From Lachnospiraceae bacterium (GTDB lineage: Bacteria; Bacillota; Clostridia; Lachnospirales; Lachnospiraceae): a stretch of DNA of 61,254 nucleotides. This document shows positions 46,279-56,199 of the stretch, one piece after another. A program made the translations under genes and the position numbers. The stretch is taken from positions 1-61,254 of the forward strand of contig JAISGP010000070.1 in the NCBI GenBank assembly GCA_031263035.1, written 5' to 3'. Position 1 is the first letter of the stretch. Every line of letters begins with the position of its first letter. Below the pieces are notes generated by a model. The model saw only the letters and a list, made by a program, of their open reading frames with translations, was not told where the DNA came from and ran no database searches.

Positions 46279-46341
46279 AAAAATGGAACAAATAGTTACT
46301 TTACATTAAATGTTTTAGTAAGTATTTTGTTCCATTTTTTG
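46279..46341. terminator. Bidirectional terminator between potCD and aroC
   Basis: AAATGGAACAAA-TA pairs with TA-TTTTGTTCCATTT. The loop holds ACATT/AATGT, and runs of A and T on both sides give U-tracts for both strands. Confidence 0.85.
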
Positions 46342-46391
46342 GATTTATTATAAAACTTGAAAAATATAAATTTAAGTTTGCTAATTAAAGT

Positions 46392-47486
46392 TTAGGAATA
46401 AACTTTTTTTATGTTAGTAAGTTTAGCTGACATATTCTGGAACAACATATCAACTAATGAAACAGCAACCATACTTTCAACTACGACTACAGCTCTTGGT
46501 ACGATGCAAATGTCATGGCGACCTTTTATTTCTAAAGAAATAGGGTTGCCATTTTTATCTACTGTATTCTGTGGCAAGTTAATTGATGGTGTTGGTTTAA
46601 TGGCAACACGGATTTTTAGTTGGTTTCCATTGCTCATGCCTCCAAGAATTCCACCGCTGTGATTGGTTTCGGTAGTTATTTGCCCATTTTTATTTATGAA
46701 ATCATCATTGTTGTAACTTCCTAAGTTAGTAGTAGAGGTAAAACCATCACCAATTTCAACGCCCTTCACAGCACCGATAGACATTATAGCGTGGGATAAA
46801 ACGGCGTCTAATTTATTAAATACAGGTTCTCCAAGTCCTGCAGGTAAGCCATCTACATCACACCAAATTGTTCCTCCAAGAGAATCTCCCTTTTTTCGTA
46901 TTTCATCTATTAGTTTTAAGGCTCTATTTGCATCCTCATTGCTTGGAAAATATAGCTCATTTTCAAATATTTCTTCTTTATGATAATTTCCTTTTCTAAG
47001 GTTTATATTGCCTATTGAAGCAGTAAATGTTGTAATATCAATGTTTAATTCTTTTAAGATTAGAGAAGCAACAGCTCCTGCCATAACTCTTGCTACAGTT
47101 TCACGTCCGGAACTTCTGCCACCGCCTCGAAAGTCTCGTAAACCGTATTTTTCTTCAAAGGTAAAATCAGCATGTCCCGGTCTAAAAGTATCTTTTATAT
47201 TTTTATAATCATTAGACTTGGTATTGTTATTTTCAACATACATGAAAATAGGAGTTCCGATAGTAATATTATTAAATACACCAGAACTAACAAAAACAGT
47301 ATCATTTTCTACTCTTGTTGTAGAAGATTTCCCTTTTGGTTTACGTCTGTTTACATATTTTTGAATAAAATCCATATCAAAATTAAGCCCACTTGGACAA
47401 CCATCTATTATAACTCCAATTTTATCTCCATGGGATTCTCCAAAAGTAGTAATTTTAAATTGTGTTCCAAAACTTGAACCTGCCAT
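46392..47486 (-). CDS. aroC: Chorismate synthase
   Basis: About 364 residues from the ATG at 47486 (- strand), which follows TTAGGAGG; a start at 47522 would add 12 odd residues and is rejected. The family signatures GESHGDKIGVIIDGCPSG, RPGHADFTFEEKYG, FRGGGRSSGRETVARV and RHDICIVPRAV are present. It converts EPSP to chorismate with reduced FMN, ending the shikimate pathway. It is a lone aro gene here, convergent with potCD. Confidence 0.97.
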   Translation of the reverse strand: MAGSSFGTQFKITTFGESHGDKIGVIIDGCPSGLNFDMDFIQKYVNRRKPKGKSSTTRVENDTVFVSSGVFNNITIGTPIFMYVENNNTKSNDYKNIKDTFRPGHADFTFEEKYGLRDFRGGGRSSGRETVARVMAGAVASLILKELNIDITTFTASIGNINLRKGNYHKEEIFENELYFPSNEDANRALKLIDEIRKKGDSLGGTIWCDVDGLPAGLGEPVFNKLDAVLSHAIMSIGAVKGVEIGDGFTSTTNLGSYNNDDFINKNGQITTETNHSGGILGGMSNGNQLKIRVAIKPTPSINLPQNTVDKNGNPISLEIKGRHDICIVPRAVVVVESMVAVSLVDMLFQNMSAKLTNIKKVYS

Positions 47487-47651
47487 TATGCCTCCTAAGA
47501 TTATTCTTCTTTTAATAACCAAATTTTAACAGATTTAGTAATTAAATACTATACTTTTTCTTATGAATTATGTATAATAAATAGGCATGTTTACAATTTT
47601 GAAGAGTAAATACTAAAATAAAGGGTTTACCAAATCTTAACATATGAGGTA

Positions 47652-47680
47652 TTGAATAAAAAACCAAAATGTTGTATTAT
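47652..47680 (+). promoter_or_regulatory. Promoter of the L,D-transpeptidase gene
   Basis: TTGAAT (47652-47657), 17 bases, TATTAT (47675-47680). The leader is about 80 bases. Confidence 0.5.
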
Positions 47681-47767
47681 GTGAGATGTCGGTACATTTT
47701 TATAAAAAATATAGATTTATATATGATAATCACTAGGTTTTCCTAATTCAAGAAAGGTTGCGTTTCG

Positions 47768-49522
47768 TTGTTTAATAAAAATAAGAAAAATAATTCACCA
47801 GAAAAAGAAATTGAAAATAATAATTTTGAGTTAACTCAAGATGAAGATATTAATCTAGTATCAGAAGAAGATATTTCAGAAGAAGATGAGAATATTGCTT
47901 CTGAAGAAACTACTTTAATTGATAATCAAGAAGATGAATTATCGAAAAAAATCGAAGAACAGACTGTGGAAGAAGTTTCTGAAGCATCTCTTTTTAATGA
48001 GGAAAGCTTAAATGAAAAAGCTGAACATAATTATTCTGATGAGGAAAAGTATGATGAAATACTTGATGATGAGGAAGATGAAGAGAAATCAACTGGGCTA
48101 ATCGAAGCTGAAAAAGCATATAAAAAACATAAAAGAAATAAAACCCTTATAAAGGTATTTAGTATTGTTTTAGGTGCATTAGCTTTAATATATATTGGTG
48201 GCGCTATATTCTTTAATAGTCATTTTTTACCAAATTCTACTGTAAATGGTAAAGCTGTAAGTTTTAAGACTTCAGCTTATTTAACAGATGAAATGAAAAA
48301 TGAAGTTTCTGATTATTCGCTGCATCTAGTTGGAACTAAGGGTACCAGTGCCTATATTAAAGGAAAAGATATAGACGCTAAATTTAAAGATGATAAAGAA
48401 GCAGAAAAGCTTATTACAAATCAAGATAACGCACTTTGGTTTACTTCATTTTGGAAACATAATAATATCAAAAAGCAGATTGGTGTTACGTATGATAAGA
48501 CTAAGTTGAATAGTCTTTTAAAAGAAATGCCTATGCTTGATAAGAAAAAACAGATTCCATCAGAAAATGCTAAACCTGTTTTTGATGGCTCTAAATATAT
48601 TGTTAAAGCTGAAGTTATTGGTACAAGTATAGATAATAAGAAATTTAAAGAAGTTCTTGAAAAATCTATTGATGGCTTTTTAAGAGAAGTTAATTTAGAA
48701 GATGAGGGCTGTTATATTAAGCCAGAATATGTTTCTACTTCGGACAAGGTAATTGCAGCAACTGCCGCAATGAATAGTTATTTAAAAGCTAAGATAACAT
48801 ATAATTTAAATCCTACAACCCTTGTTGTAGATGCCAAAACTATAGCTCCATGGATTTCAGTAGATAAAGATATGAGAGTTAAGTTTAATGAGGCAAAAGT
48901 TACAGATTATGTACAGAAATTAGCAAATAAAGTTAATACTTTTGGGAAAACTAGAAATTTTAAAACGGCAACTGGACAAATTGTTAAAGTTGAAGGTGGA
49001 GATTTCGGTTGGGTTGTAGATAAAGATGCAGAAAAGACCACATTAGTAGCCAATATTAAAAATGGTGATGTTGTTACAAGAGAGCCAATATATTCTCAAA
49101 AAGCCGTATCTCATGCTGCAAATGATGATTATGGAACAACTTATGCTGAAGTAAATTTAACTACACAACATATGTGGTATATCAAAAATGGTAAGGTTAT
49201 AATGGATACAGATGTGGTTACAGGTAATCCAAATAACGGCCATTCAACTCCACAAGGTGTATATCAGATTGTATTTAAGCAAAGCCCTGCCGTGTTAAAA
49301 GGTGAAGTAAAAAATGGTAAACCAGAATATGAAACTCCGGTAACATATTGGATGCCTTTTAATGGTGGAATTGGTTTTCATGATGCAAATTGGCAGCCAT
49401 ATTTTGGCGGAGATAGATATAAAATCGGTGGTTCACATGGTTGTGTAAATATGCCACCTGAAATGGCAAAGAAATTATATGGGTTAATAGCTACAAATAC
49501 ACCTGTTATTTGCCATTATTAG
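47768..49522 (+). CDS. Membrane-anchored L,D-transpeptidase (YkuD) with peptidoglycan-binding-type domains
   Basis: 584 residues. A strongly acidic cytosolic tail (1-120) precedes one membrane helix (127-148). Outside there are two related PG-binding/DUF-type domains (about 155-450) and a C-terminal YkuD domain whose active-site motif is SHGCVNM with Cys559 and His557. The enzyme makes 3-3 cross-links or other L,D bonds in peptidoglycan. The long acidic N-terminus is unusual in length and may bind cytosolic partners. The start is TTG 47768, after AGAAAGGTTG, with no ATG available. Confidence 0.9.
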   Translation: MFNKNKKNNSPEKEIENNNFELTQDEDINLVSEEDISEEDENIASEETTLIDNQEDELSKKIEEQTVEEVSEASLFNEESLNEKAEHNYSDEEKYDEILDDEEDEEKSTGLIEAEKAYKKHKRNKTLIKVFSIVLGALALIYIGGAIFFNSHFLPNSTVNGKAVSFKTSAYLTDEMKNEVSDYSLHLVGTKGTSAYIKGKDIDAKFKDDKEAEKLITNQDNALWFTSFWKHNNIKKQIGVTYDKTKLNSLLKEMPMLDKKKQIPSENAKPVFDGSKYIVKAEVIGTSIDNKKFKEVLEKSIDGFLREVNLEDEGCYIKPEYVSTSDKVIAATAAMNSYLKAKITYNLNPTTLVVDAKTIAPWISVDKDMRVKFNEAKVTDYVQKLANKVNTFGKTRNFKTATGQIVKVEGGDFGWVVDKDAEKTTLVANIKNGDVVTREPIYSQKAVSHAANDDYGTTYAEVNLTTQHMWYIKNGKVIMDTDVVTGNPNNGHSTPQGVYQIVFKQSPAVLKGEVKNGKPEYETPVTYWMPFNGGIGFHDANWQPYFGGDRYKIGGSHGCVNMPPEMAKKLYGLIATNTPVICHY

Positions 49523-49533
49523 ATGAGGATTAA

Positions 49534-50685
49534 ATGACTGAAATAAATACATATGAATTATTAAAGGTAGATGGAAAAGCAAAAAGAGGAAGATTACATA
49601 CAGTTCACGGGAATATAGAAACTCCTGTCTTTATGAATGTAGGAACAGTGGGAGTTATTAAAGGTGCTGTGTCTACAGAAGATTTAGAGAATATTGGAAC
49701 TCAAGTTGAATTATCAAATACATATCATTTACATGTGCGAACAGGTGATAAATTAATCAAAGAATTTGGCGGACTACATAAATTTATGAGTTGGAATAAG
49801 CCGATTTTAACTGATTCAGGTGGTTTTCAAGTATTTTCGCTAGCTGGACTTCGTAAAATTAAAGAAGAAGGTGTAAATTTTCATTCTCACATTGATGGAC
49901 GTAAGATTTTTATGGGTCCGGAAGAAAGTATTGGAATACAAAGTAATCTTGGATCAACTATAGCTATGGCTTTTGATGAATGTCCATCTAGTAAAGCTGA
50001 TATAGATTATGTGAAAAAATCTGTTGAAAGAACTACAAGATGGTTACATCGTTCTTTTGAAGAGATGAAAAGACTTAATTCTTTAGATGATACTATAAAT
50101 AAAAATCAAATGCTTTTTGGAATTAACCAAGGAGCAATTTTTCCGGAAATACGTATAGAGCATGCTAAGGAGATTTCTAAGTTAAATTTACCAGGATATG
50201 CCATTGGCGGTTTAGCAGTTGGAGAAAGTCATGAGGAAATGTATCATATTTTAGATGAAGTTGTTCCTTATTTGCCACAAAATAAGCCTACGTATTTAAT
50301 GGGAGTAGGTACACCTATAAATATACTTGAGGGTATTGATAGAGGTGTTGATTTCTTTGATTGTGTTTATCCTAGTAGAAATGGTAGACACGGACATGTA
50401 TATACCAATGATGGCAAATTAAACTTATTTAATAAAAAATTTGAATTAGATTCTAGACCTATAGAAGAAGGATGTGGATGTCCAGCTTGCAGAAGATATA
50501 GCAGAGCCTATATTAGACATTTACTTAAGGCAAATGAAATGCTAGGCATGCGACTTTGCGTGTTGCATAATCTGTATTTTTATAATAAACTTATGGAAGA
50601 AAGTAGACAGGCTATAGAAGAGGGAAGATTTAAAGAGTATAAAAATGCCAAAATTCTACGTATGACTTCAGGTAATGTAGATTAA
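49534..50685 (+). CDS. tgt: Queuine/preQ1 tRNA-guanine transglycosylase
   Basis: 383 residues. TDSGGFQVFS carries the substrate-binding Asp94, GVDFFDCVYPSRNGRHG the nucleophilic Asp, and CGCPACRR with a later His the zinc site. It exchanges guanine 34 for preQ1 in tRNAs with GUN anticodons. It starts 11 bases after the L,D-transpeptidase gene and precedes yajC, the usual tgt-yajC order. Confidence 0.96.
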   Translation: MTEINTYELLKVDGKAKRGRLHTVHGNIETPVFMNVGTVGVIKGAVSTEDLENIGTQVELSNTYHLHVRTGDKLIKEFGGLHKFMSWNKPILTDSGGFQVFSLAGLRKIKEEGVNFHSHIDGRKIFMGPEESIGIQSNLGSTIAMAFDECPSSKADIDYVKKSVERTTRWLHRSFEEMKRLNSLDDTINKNQMLFGINQGAIFPEIRIEHAKEISKLNLPGYAIGGLAVGESHEEMYHILDEVVPYLPQNKPTYLMGVGTPINILEGIDRGVDFFDCVYPSRNGRHGHVYTNDGKLNLFNKKFELDSRPIEEGCGCPACRRYSRAYIRHLLKANEMLGMRLCVLHNLYFYNKLMEESRQAIEEGRFKEYKNAKILRMTSGNVD

Positions 50686-50710
50686 AATAATATAAAGTTT
50701 TGTTATTACC

Positions 50711-50739
50711 TTGATTTTATGTTCATATTAGGTTATTAT
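50711..50739 (+). promoter_or_regulatory. Promoter of yajC
   Basis: TTGATT (50711-50716), 17 bases, TATTAT (50734-50739), 39 bases before the start. Confidence 0.5.
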
Positions 50740-50778
50740 TTATGAGTTAATGTTTTTAGAATAATGGAGGAATAAAGG

Positions 50779-51090
50779 ATGATTAATGTATTAGCAGCTA
50801 AATCAGCTAATGGTATGCTTCCAGTGATTCTCATATACGTTGTTATTATTGGCGGATTTTGGCTTTTATTTATGAGACCACAAAGCAAAGAAAAAAAGAG
50901 AGTTCAAGCTATGCTTTCAGAAATGGCTGTTGGAGATACAGTTCTTACAACTAGTGGTTTCTATGGAGTAATTATTGATATTTCTGGTGATGATGTAGTA
51001 GTTGAATTTGGTAGCAATAAAAATTGTAGAATACCAATGCAGAAAGCAGCTATTGCCCAAGTTGAAAAAGCAACTGAAGCTGAGGCGTAA
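50779..51090 (+). CDS. yajC: Preprotein translocase subunit YajC
   Basis: 103 residues. One N-terminal membrane helix is followed by the signature FWLLFMRPQSKEKKR and the small soluble domain GDTVLTTSGFYGVIIDI. It is an accessory of the SecDF-YajC complex. secD/secF are not adjacent in this window. AATGGAGGAATAAAGG precedes the ATG. Confidence 0.95.
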   Translation: MINVLAAKSANGMLPVILIYVVIIGGFWLLFMRPQSKEKKRVQAMLSEMAVGDTVLTTSGFYGVIIDISGDDVVVEFGSNKNCRIPMQKAAIAQVEKATEAEA

Positions 51091-51317
51091 TTTTTAATAT
51101 GACTTTAAATTAAGATTTGTGTATTGATCCTTTTAAGACTATTTCATTTTGGAAATTGTGTTTTGGGTTTATACATAAATCTTATTTATTTTAAGGATAA
51201 ATCATATGGTTTTATGATTAATATAATTATATAAAACTTTCTATGTAATTATTCATGTTAAGACTAAGGAAATAAGTTATTATTATAATTTTCTAATGAT
51301 ATGAACGAGGTAAAATT

Positions 51318-52268
51318 TTGAGGTGGAAAGAATTTAAATTAAAAACAACAACAGTTGCAACGGATATTGTTATTTCAAGTTTATACGACCTTGGTGTAGA
51401 GGGAGTACAGATAGAAGATAATATTCCTATTACTAAAGATGATTTAGGAGAAATGTTTGTTGATGTTGGACCTGCAGAAACCATTGATGATGGAATAGCC
51501 TATCTTATCTTTTATATGGAAGATAATGCTGATACAGAAGAAATAATCAAAAATGTAAAAATAGAACTTGAGAATTTGCGAAATATTATAGATATAGGTG
51601 ATGGTTCTATTACAGAATCATATACTGAAGATGTAGATTGGATAAACAACTGGAAAGAGTTTTTTCACCAATTTACCATTGATGATATGTTAATTCTTCC
51701 TTCATGGGAAGAGATAAAAGAAGAAAATAAAGGTAAAGAAGTTATTCATATTGATCCGGGAACAGCTTTCGGAACAGGTGGACATGAAACAACACGCCTT
51801 GCAATAAGGGCCATAAGAAAATATCTAAAAACAGATGATGTGATTTTAGATATAGGCTGTGGCAGTGGAATTTTAGGAATTGTTGCTATAAAAAATGGTG
51901 CTAAATATGTTCTGGGAACAGATTTAGACGAATGTACTATTCCTGCTGTTGAATATAATATGAAGGAAAATAATATATCGAAAGATAAATATGAAATTAT
52001 CCTGGATAATGTTGTAAATAACCAATCTTTAAATGATAAGATTGGTTATGATAAATATGATATTGTTGTATCAAATATATTAGCAGAAGCTTTAGTTGAT
52101 ATAACAAAGGAAGTTATGCCTCATTTAAAAAAGGATGGAATATATATTACTAGTGGTATTTTAGAAGGAAAAGAACCTTTAGTGATTAATGCTTGCAAAG
52201 AAAATGGATTACAGGTTATTGATATAACTCATGAAGGTGAGTGGAGTTCAGTGGTAGCTAAAAAATAG
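51318..52268 (+). CDS. prmA: Ribosomal protein L11 methyltransferase
   Basis: 316 residues. The N-terminal L11-recognition domain is followed by a class I SAM methyltransferase with the IDPGTAFGTGGHETTRL block and the SAM motif ILDIGCGSGILGI; VSNILAEALVD is the catalytic-region motif. The start is TTG 51318 after GAGGT; the N-terminal MRWKEFKLKT matches PrmA. A 227-base gap separates it from yajC. Confidence 0.95.
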   Translation: MRWKEFKLKTTTVATDIVISSLYDLGVEGVQIEDNIPITKDDLGEMFVDVGPAETIDDGIAYLIFYMEDNADTEEIIKNVKIELENLRNIIDIGDGSITESYTEDVDWINNWKEFFHQFTIDDMLILPSWEEIKEENKGKEVIHIDPGTAFGTGGHETTRLAIRAIRKYLKTDDVILDIGCGSGILGIVAIKNGAKYVLGTDLDECTIPAVEYNMKENNISKDKYEIILDNVVNNQSLNDKIGYDKYDIVVSNILAEALVDITKEVMPHLKKDGIYITSGILEGKEPLVINACKENGLQVIDITHEGEWSSVVAKK

Positions 52269-52431
52269 AGATTTATTCAATTATTAAAATCTACAAATAT
52301 TGTATTTTTAAGTTTATTTGATTATAGTTGTGCGCTAATTAAAAGGTGTACTAGGTTTGTCAATACAATTACACTGCTAAATTAATTAAAAATTGTAATA
52401 TTAATTTTAAGCCAAGGGGAAGATAGTAAGA

Positions 52432-53172
52432 ATGCAACATTTTTTTGTTTTACCAAGTGACGTTTATAAGGATGAAATAGTAATTTCCGGTGGAGATTTT
52501 AATCATATTAAAAATGTTCTTAGGATGAAAGTAGGGGAACAGCTTTCGATTAGTGATGGAAATAATAAGCGTTATATTTGCAAAATAAAAGAGTTTTCGG
52601 ATAATTCAGTAATTGTGGATATTGAAGCTGAAGAAGAGAATAGTTCTGAGTTAAGTAATAAAATTTATCTTTTTCAAGGACTTCCGAAAAGTGATAAAAT
52701 GGAATTAATCATTCAAAAATGCACAGAATTAGGTGTGTTTGAAATAATTCCGGTTATTACTAAAAGGGTTGTTGTAAAATTAGATGACAAAAAAGCTATT
52801 AAAAAAGTAGAACGTTGGAATACCATAGCATCTTCCGCGGCGAAACAAGCCGGAAGAGGTGTTGTTCCTAAAGTACAGAGTCCCATTTCTTTTAAAGAGG
52901 CATTAAACTTGCTAGAAACCCTAGATATAAAGCTAATCCCCTATGAATTAGCAAGTGGTATGGAAGAAACGAGAAATATTATTAATAAAATAAGAGAAAA
53001 TCAATCAATAGGTATATTTATTGGACCAGAAGGTGGATTTGAAAAGGAAGAAATTGAAGAAGCTAAGAAGATAGGTATGTTTCCGATAACATTGGGAAAA
53101 AGAATACTTAGAACTGAAACAGCAGGATTTGCACTTTTATCAATCTTAATGTTTCAATTAGAAAATGAGTAA
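52432..53172 (+). CDS. rsmE: 16S rRNA m3U1498 methyltransferase
   Basis: 246 residues of the SPOUT superfamily. A PUA-like N-terminal domain (GGDFNHIKNVLRMKVGEQL) precedes the knotted domain. KSDKMELIIQKCTELGV, then GPEGGFEKEEIEEAKKIG, then LGKRILRTETAG are the SAM-knot motifs. It follows prmA, the common prmA-rsmE pairing. An AAGGGGAAG ribosome binding site is present. Confidence 0.95.
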   Translation: MQHFFVLPSDVYKDEIVISGGDFNHIKNVLRMKVGEQLSISDGNNKRYICKIKEFSDNSVIVDIEAEEENSSELSNKIYLFQGLPKSDKMELIIQKCTELGVFEIIPVITKRVVVKLDDKKAIKKVERWNTIASSAAKQAGRGVVPKVQSPISFKEALNLLETLDIKLIPYELASGMEETRNIINKIRENQSIGIFIGPEGGFEKEEIEEAKKIGMFPITLGKRILRTETAGFALLSILMFQLENE

Positions 53173-53238
53173 GAGTAAGCATTTGATTTTTAATATATTT
53201 AACTAGGGATTTAATTTTGTATATAATCAATACAAATG

Positions 53239-53267
53239 TTGTATACATTATGATAATGCTTTATTAT
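53239..53267 (+). promoter_or_regulatory. Promoter of the cysteine desulfurase-thiI operon
   Basis: TTGTAT (53239-53244), 17 bases, TATTAT (53262-53267). Confidence 0.5.
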
Positions 53268-53341
53268 ATTAAAAGTTAAAGCAAATTTTGAACTTGAATT
53301 AGATTTAATAGTTGTTTTAAGTTAAGCATAAAGGAAAAATT

Positions 53342-54535
53342 ATGGAAGTATATTTAGACAATTCAGCAACTACAAAAGCTTATGATGAAGTTGCCAAAAT
53401 GGTTAGTGATATAATGTGTAATCACTATGGCAACCCATCATCACTACATACCATGGGCGTTGATGCTGAAAATATTATAAAAGAAGCTAAACAAAATATT
53501 GCTAAGATTTGGAAAGTATCCGAAAAAGAAGTATTCTTTACGTCCGGTGGTACTGAAAGTGATAATCTAGCTCTTAGAGGAGCGGCATTTGCAAATAAAA
53601 GAGCAGGACGACATATAATTTCTTCAAAAATTGAGCACCCTGCTATTATAAATACGTGCAAATATCTTGAGGAAGAAGGATTTAATATTACCTATTTGTC
53701 TGTAAATTCTTATGGTGAAATAGATTTAGAGGAATTAAAAAATTCTTTAAGGGACGACACGATTTTAGTATCCATTATGCATGTTAATAATGAAATTGGT
53801 ACAATAGAACCTATTGAAAAAATAGGAGAGATTGTTAAATTTTTTAATCCTAAAATTCTTTTTCATGTTGATGATGTTCAAGGGTTTGGAAAAGTTTCTT
53901 TAAATTTAAAGAAAGCTGAGGTAGATTTATGCTCAATAAGTAGCCATAAAATTCATGGACCTAAAGGGGTAGGTGTTTTATATATTAAAAACGGCACTAA
54001 GATTAATCCTATCGTTTTTGGTGGTGAACAGCAGGGAAATATTAGATCAGGTACAGAAAATGTACATGGAATAGCTGGAATTGGACTAGCCTCAAAATTA
54101 ATATATAATGATTTGCAAGAGAAGCAAAATAAAATGTTTAATCTATCTTTAAAGTTAATTAAAGCCATTAAATCAATTCCGGATACTAATATATTTGGCA
54201 ACATTGGTGAAGCTGATTTTAATAATTCAATATATGAAGATGGGGCATATGGATTTGCACCTCATATAATCAGTGCCGGATTTAAGGATATAAGAGCTGA
54301 AGTACTACTTCATAGCTTAGAAGAATTTGGCATTTATGTAAGTTCTGGTTCAGCTTGTGCCAGTAACCATCCTCATGTAAGCTCTGTTCTTTCATCAATT
54401 AATGCTAAAAGAGAGTATTTGGAAGCAACAATAAGATTTAGCCTATCAGAATTTACAACAGAAGAAGAAATTGATTATACTATTTCTAAGTTAAATGAAA
54501 TTGTTCCTAGATTAAGAAAATATAAAGCAAGATAA
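53342..54535 (+). CDS. Cysteine desulfurase (NifS/IscS family) paired with thiI
   Basis: 397 residues, PLP-dependent. Lys203 in SSHKIHGPKG forms the Schiff base and Cys339 in SGSACAS carries the persulfide. The family metal-free motif GTESDNLALRG and the HVDDVQGFGK region are present; the latter has Asp where Ala is usual. It lies nine bases before thiI. As in NifZ-ThiI pairs, it most likely supplies sulfur for 4-thiouridine in tRNA. Confidence 0.94.
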   Translation: MEVYLDNSATTKAYDEVAKMVSDIMCNHYGNPSSLHTMGVDAENIIKEAKQNIAKIWKVSEKEVFFTSGGTESDNLALRGAAFANKRAGRHIISSKIEHPAIINTCKYLEEEGFNITYLSVNSYGEIDLEELKNSLRDDTILVSIMHVNNEIGTIEPIEKIGEIVKFFNPKILFHVDDVQGFGKVSLNLKKAEVDLCSISSHKIHGPKGVGVLYIKNGTKINPIVFGGEQQGNIRSGTENVHGIAGIGLASKLIYNDLQEKQNKMFNLSLKLIKAIKSIPDTNIFGNIGEADFNNSIYEDGAYGFAPHIISAGFKDIRAEVLLHSLEEFGIYVSSGSACASNHPHVSSVLSSINAKREYLEATIRFSLSEFTTEEEIDYTISKLNEIVPRLRKYKAR

Positions 54536-54544
54536 GGGGTAAAT

Positions 54545-55726
54545 ATGATTTTTCATTCATTTTTATTAAAATACGGAGAAATTGGAATTAAAGGAAAGAA
54601 TAGATACAGATTTGAAGATGCTTTAGTTCGTCAAGTTAAACTTGCAATGAATCAAATAGAAGGTGAATTTGATGTATATAAATCACAAGCTCGTATTTAT
54701 GTAGATTGTAAGAGTGATTACGACTATGATGAAGTTGTTGATAGATTATCTAAAGTTTTTGGTTTAGTTGGTATTTGCCCTGTAGTTAAAGTCTTTGATA
54801 TGGATTTTAATAACTTAAAAGCTGAAGTTGTTAAATATATGGATGAGGCATATCCGGATAAAAATATTACTTTTAAGGTTGAAGCTCGCCGTGCAAATAA
54901 AAACTATCCCAAAAATTCTATGGAAATCAATATGGATTTAGGAGAGGCAATAATTGAAGCTTTTCCTGAGATTAAAGTTGATGTTCACAAACCAATGGTA
55001 CATCTAAATATTGAAGTTAGAAATGAAATTTATATTTATTCTAAAACTATACCGGGACTTGGCGGTATGCCTGTTGGTAGCAGCGGAAAAGCTATGCTTC
55101 TTCTTTCGGGAGGGATAGATAGTCCAGTTGCAGGATATATGGTTAGCAAACGTGGTGTAACTATTGAAGCCACTTATTTTCATGCACCTCCATATACTAG
55201 TGAACGTGCTAAGCAAAAAGTTGTAGATTTAGCTAGATTAATTAGCAAATATACAGGACCAATTAAGCTTCATGTAGTTAATTTTACAGATATTCAACTT
55301 AAAATTTATGATGAATGTCCTCATGATGAACTTACTATAATAATGCGAAGATATATGATGATGATTGCAGAACACTTTGCAAATAAAGATGAGTGCCTTG
55401 GTTTAATTACCGGTGAAAGTATTGGTCAGGTTGCAAGCCAAACAATGGAAAGCCTTTACTGTACTAATGAAATCTGCACATTACCGGTATATAGACCTTT
55501 AGTTGCCTTTGACAAGCGAGACATAGTAAAAATTGCTGAAGAAATTGATACCTACGAAACTTCTATTTTACCATTCGAAGATTGTTGTACAATATTTGTA
55601 GCTAAACATCCGGTAACGAAACCTAGACTTGATCGAATTAAAAAATCAGAAGAGAACTTAGTTGGGAAGATAGAAAATCTTGTTGAAAAGGCAATTGAAA
55701 CCGTTGAAATTATAGATGTACACTAA
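54545..55726 (+). CDS. thiI: tRNA 4-thiouridine synthase
   Basis: 393 residues. A ferredoxin-like and THUMP region (1 to about 170) is followed by a PP-loop pyrophosphatase domain with LLSGGIDSPVAGYM and the ITGESIGQVASQT motif. It lacks the C-terminal rhodanese domain of the enterobacterial protein, as normal for Firmicutes. Sulfur is then likely passed directly from the adjacent desulfurase. AAGGGGTAA precedes the ATG. Confidence 0.95.
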   Translation: MIFHSFLLKYGEIGIKGKNRYRFEDALVRQVKLAMNQIEGEFDVYKSQARIYVDCKSDYDYDEVVDRLSKVFGLVGICPVVKVFDMDFNNLKAEVVKYMDEAYPDKNITFKVEARRANKNYPKNSMEINMDLGEAIIEAFPEIKVDVHKPMVHLNIEVRNEIYIYSKTIPGLGGMPVGSSGKAMLLLSGGIDSPVAGYMVSKRGVTIEATYFHAPPYTSERAKQKVVDLARLISKYTGPIKLHVVNFTDIQLKIYDECPHDELTIIMRRYMMMIAEHFANKDECLGLITGESIGQVASQTMESLYCTNEICTLPVYRPLVAFDKRDIVKIAEEIDTYETSILPFEDCCTIFVAKHPVTKPRLDRIKKSEENLVGKIENLVEKAIETVEIIDVH

Positions 55727-55785
55727 AAAACTTAATTATAATTTCTAAAAGTATCAAAAGTGAGAGTTTAGACGTATTTCTTTAA

Positions 55786-55812
55786 ATAAAAAAAGGACCT
55801 CATACGAGGTCC
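55786..55812 (-). terminator. Intrinsic terminator of the HPr-like gene
   Basis: GGACCTC and GAGGTCC form a seven-bp GC-rich stem around a four-base loop. On the - strand it is followed by TTTTTTTATTT. It may also stop thiI read-through. Confidence 0.88.
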
Positions 55813-55834
55813 AAATAAACCTTTTAAATTATCA

Positions 55835-56062
55835 TTAAATAATGTAAGGTTTAAGTACTTCCATAACTTCATCTGTTTCATCAGCATGGATGTTTAAGTC
55901 GATTGGTTTAGATAAATCTAAACTAAAAATACCCATAATAGATTTAGCATCTATTACATATCTACCTGATACAAGATCAAAGTCATAATCAAATTTAGTT
56001 ATGTCATTTACAAAAGATTTAACTTTATCGATTGAATTTAAAGAAATTTGGATAGTTTTCAT
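55835..56062 (-). CDS. HPr-family protein lacking the phosphorylatable His
   Basis: 75 residues. The C-terminal half carries DAKSIMGIFSLDL, the regulatory-serine region of HPr, with Ser41 at the position of Ser46. The N-terminal active-site motif GIHARPA is replaced by NSIDKVKSF: no His and no Arg. It cannot take part in sugar phosphotransfer but could still be a regulator, as Crh is in Bacillus. A TAAGGAGGA site precedes the ATG, and a strong promoter drives it alone. Confidence 0.82.
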   Translation of the reverse strand: MKTIQISLNSIDKVKSFVNDITKFDYDFDLVSGRYVIDAKSIMGIFSLDLSKPIDLNIHADETDEVMEVLKPYII

Positions 56063-56100
56063 TTTAGGAATCCTCCTTAAGATTGTTTTTATTCTATATA

Positions 56101-56129
56101 ATATTAGTTTTTTATTTAAAGAATGTCAA
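56101..56129 (-). promoter_or_regulatory. Promoter of the HPr-like gene
   Basis: Read on the - strand: perfect TTGACA (56129-56124), 17 bases, TAATAT (56106-56101), 39 bases before the start codon. Confidence 0.6.
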
Positions 56130-56199
56130 GGAACAATTTGTATAAAATATCTTTATTTAAACTGCATAATGCACAAAATATAATACAGGTGAAATATAA

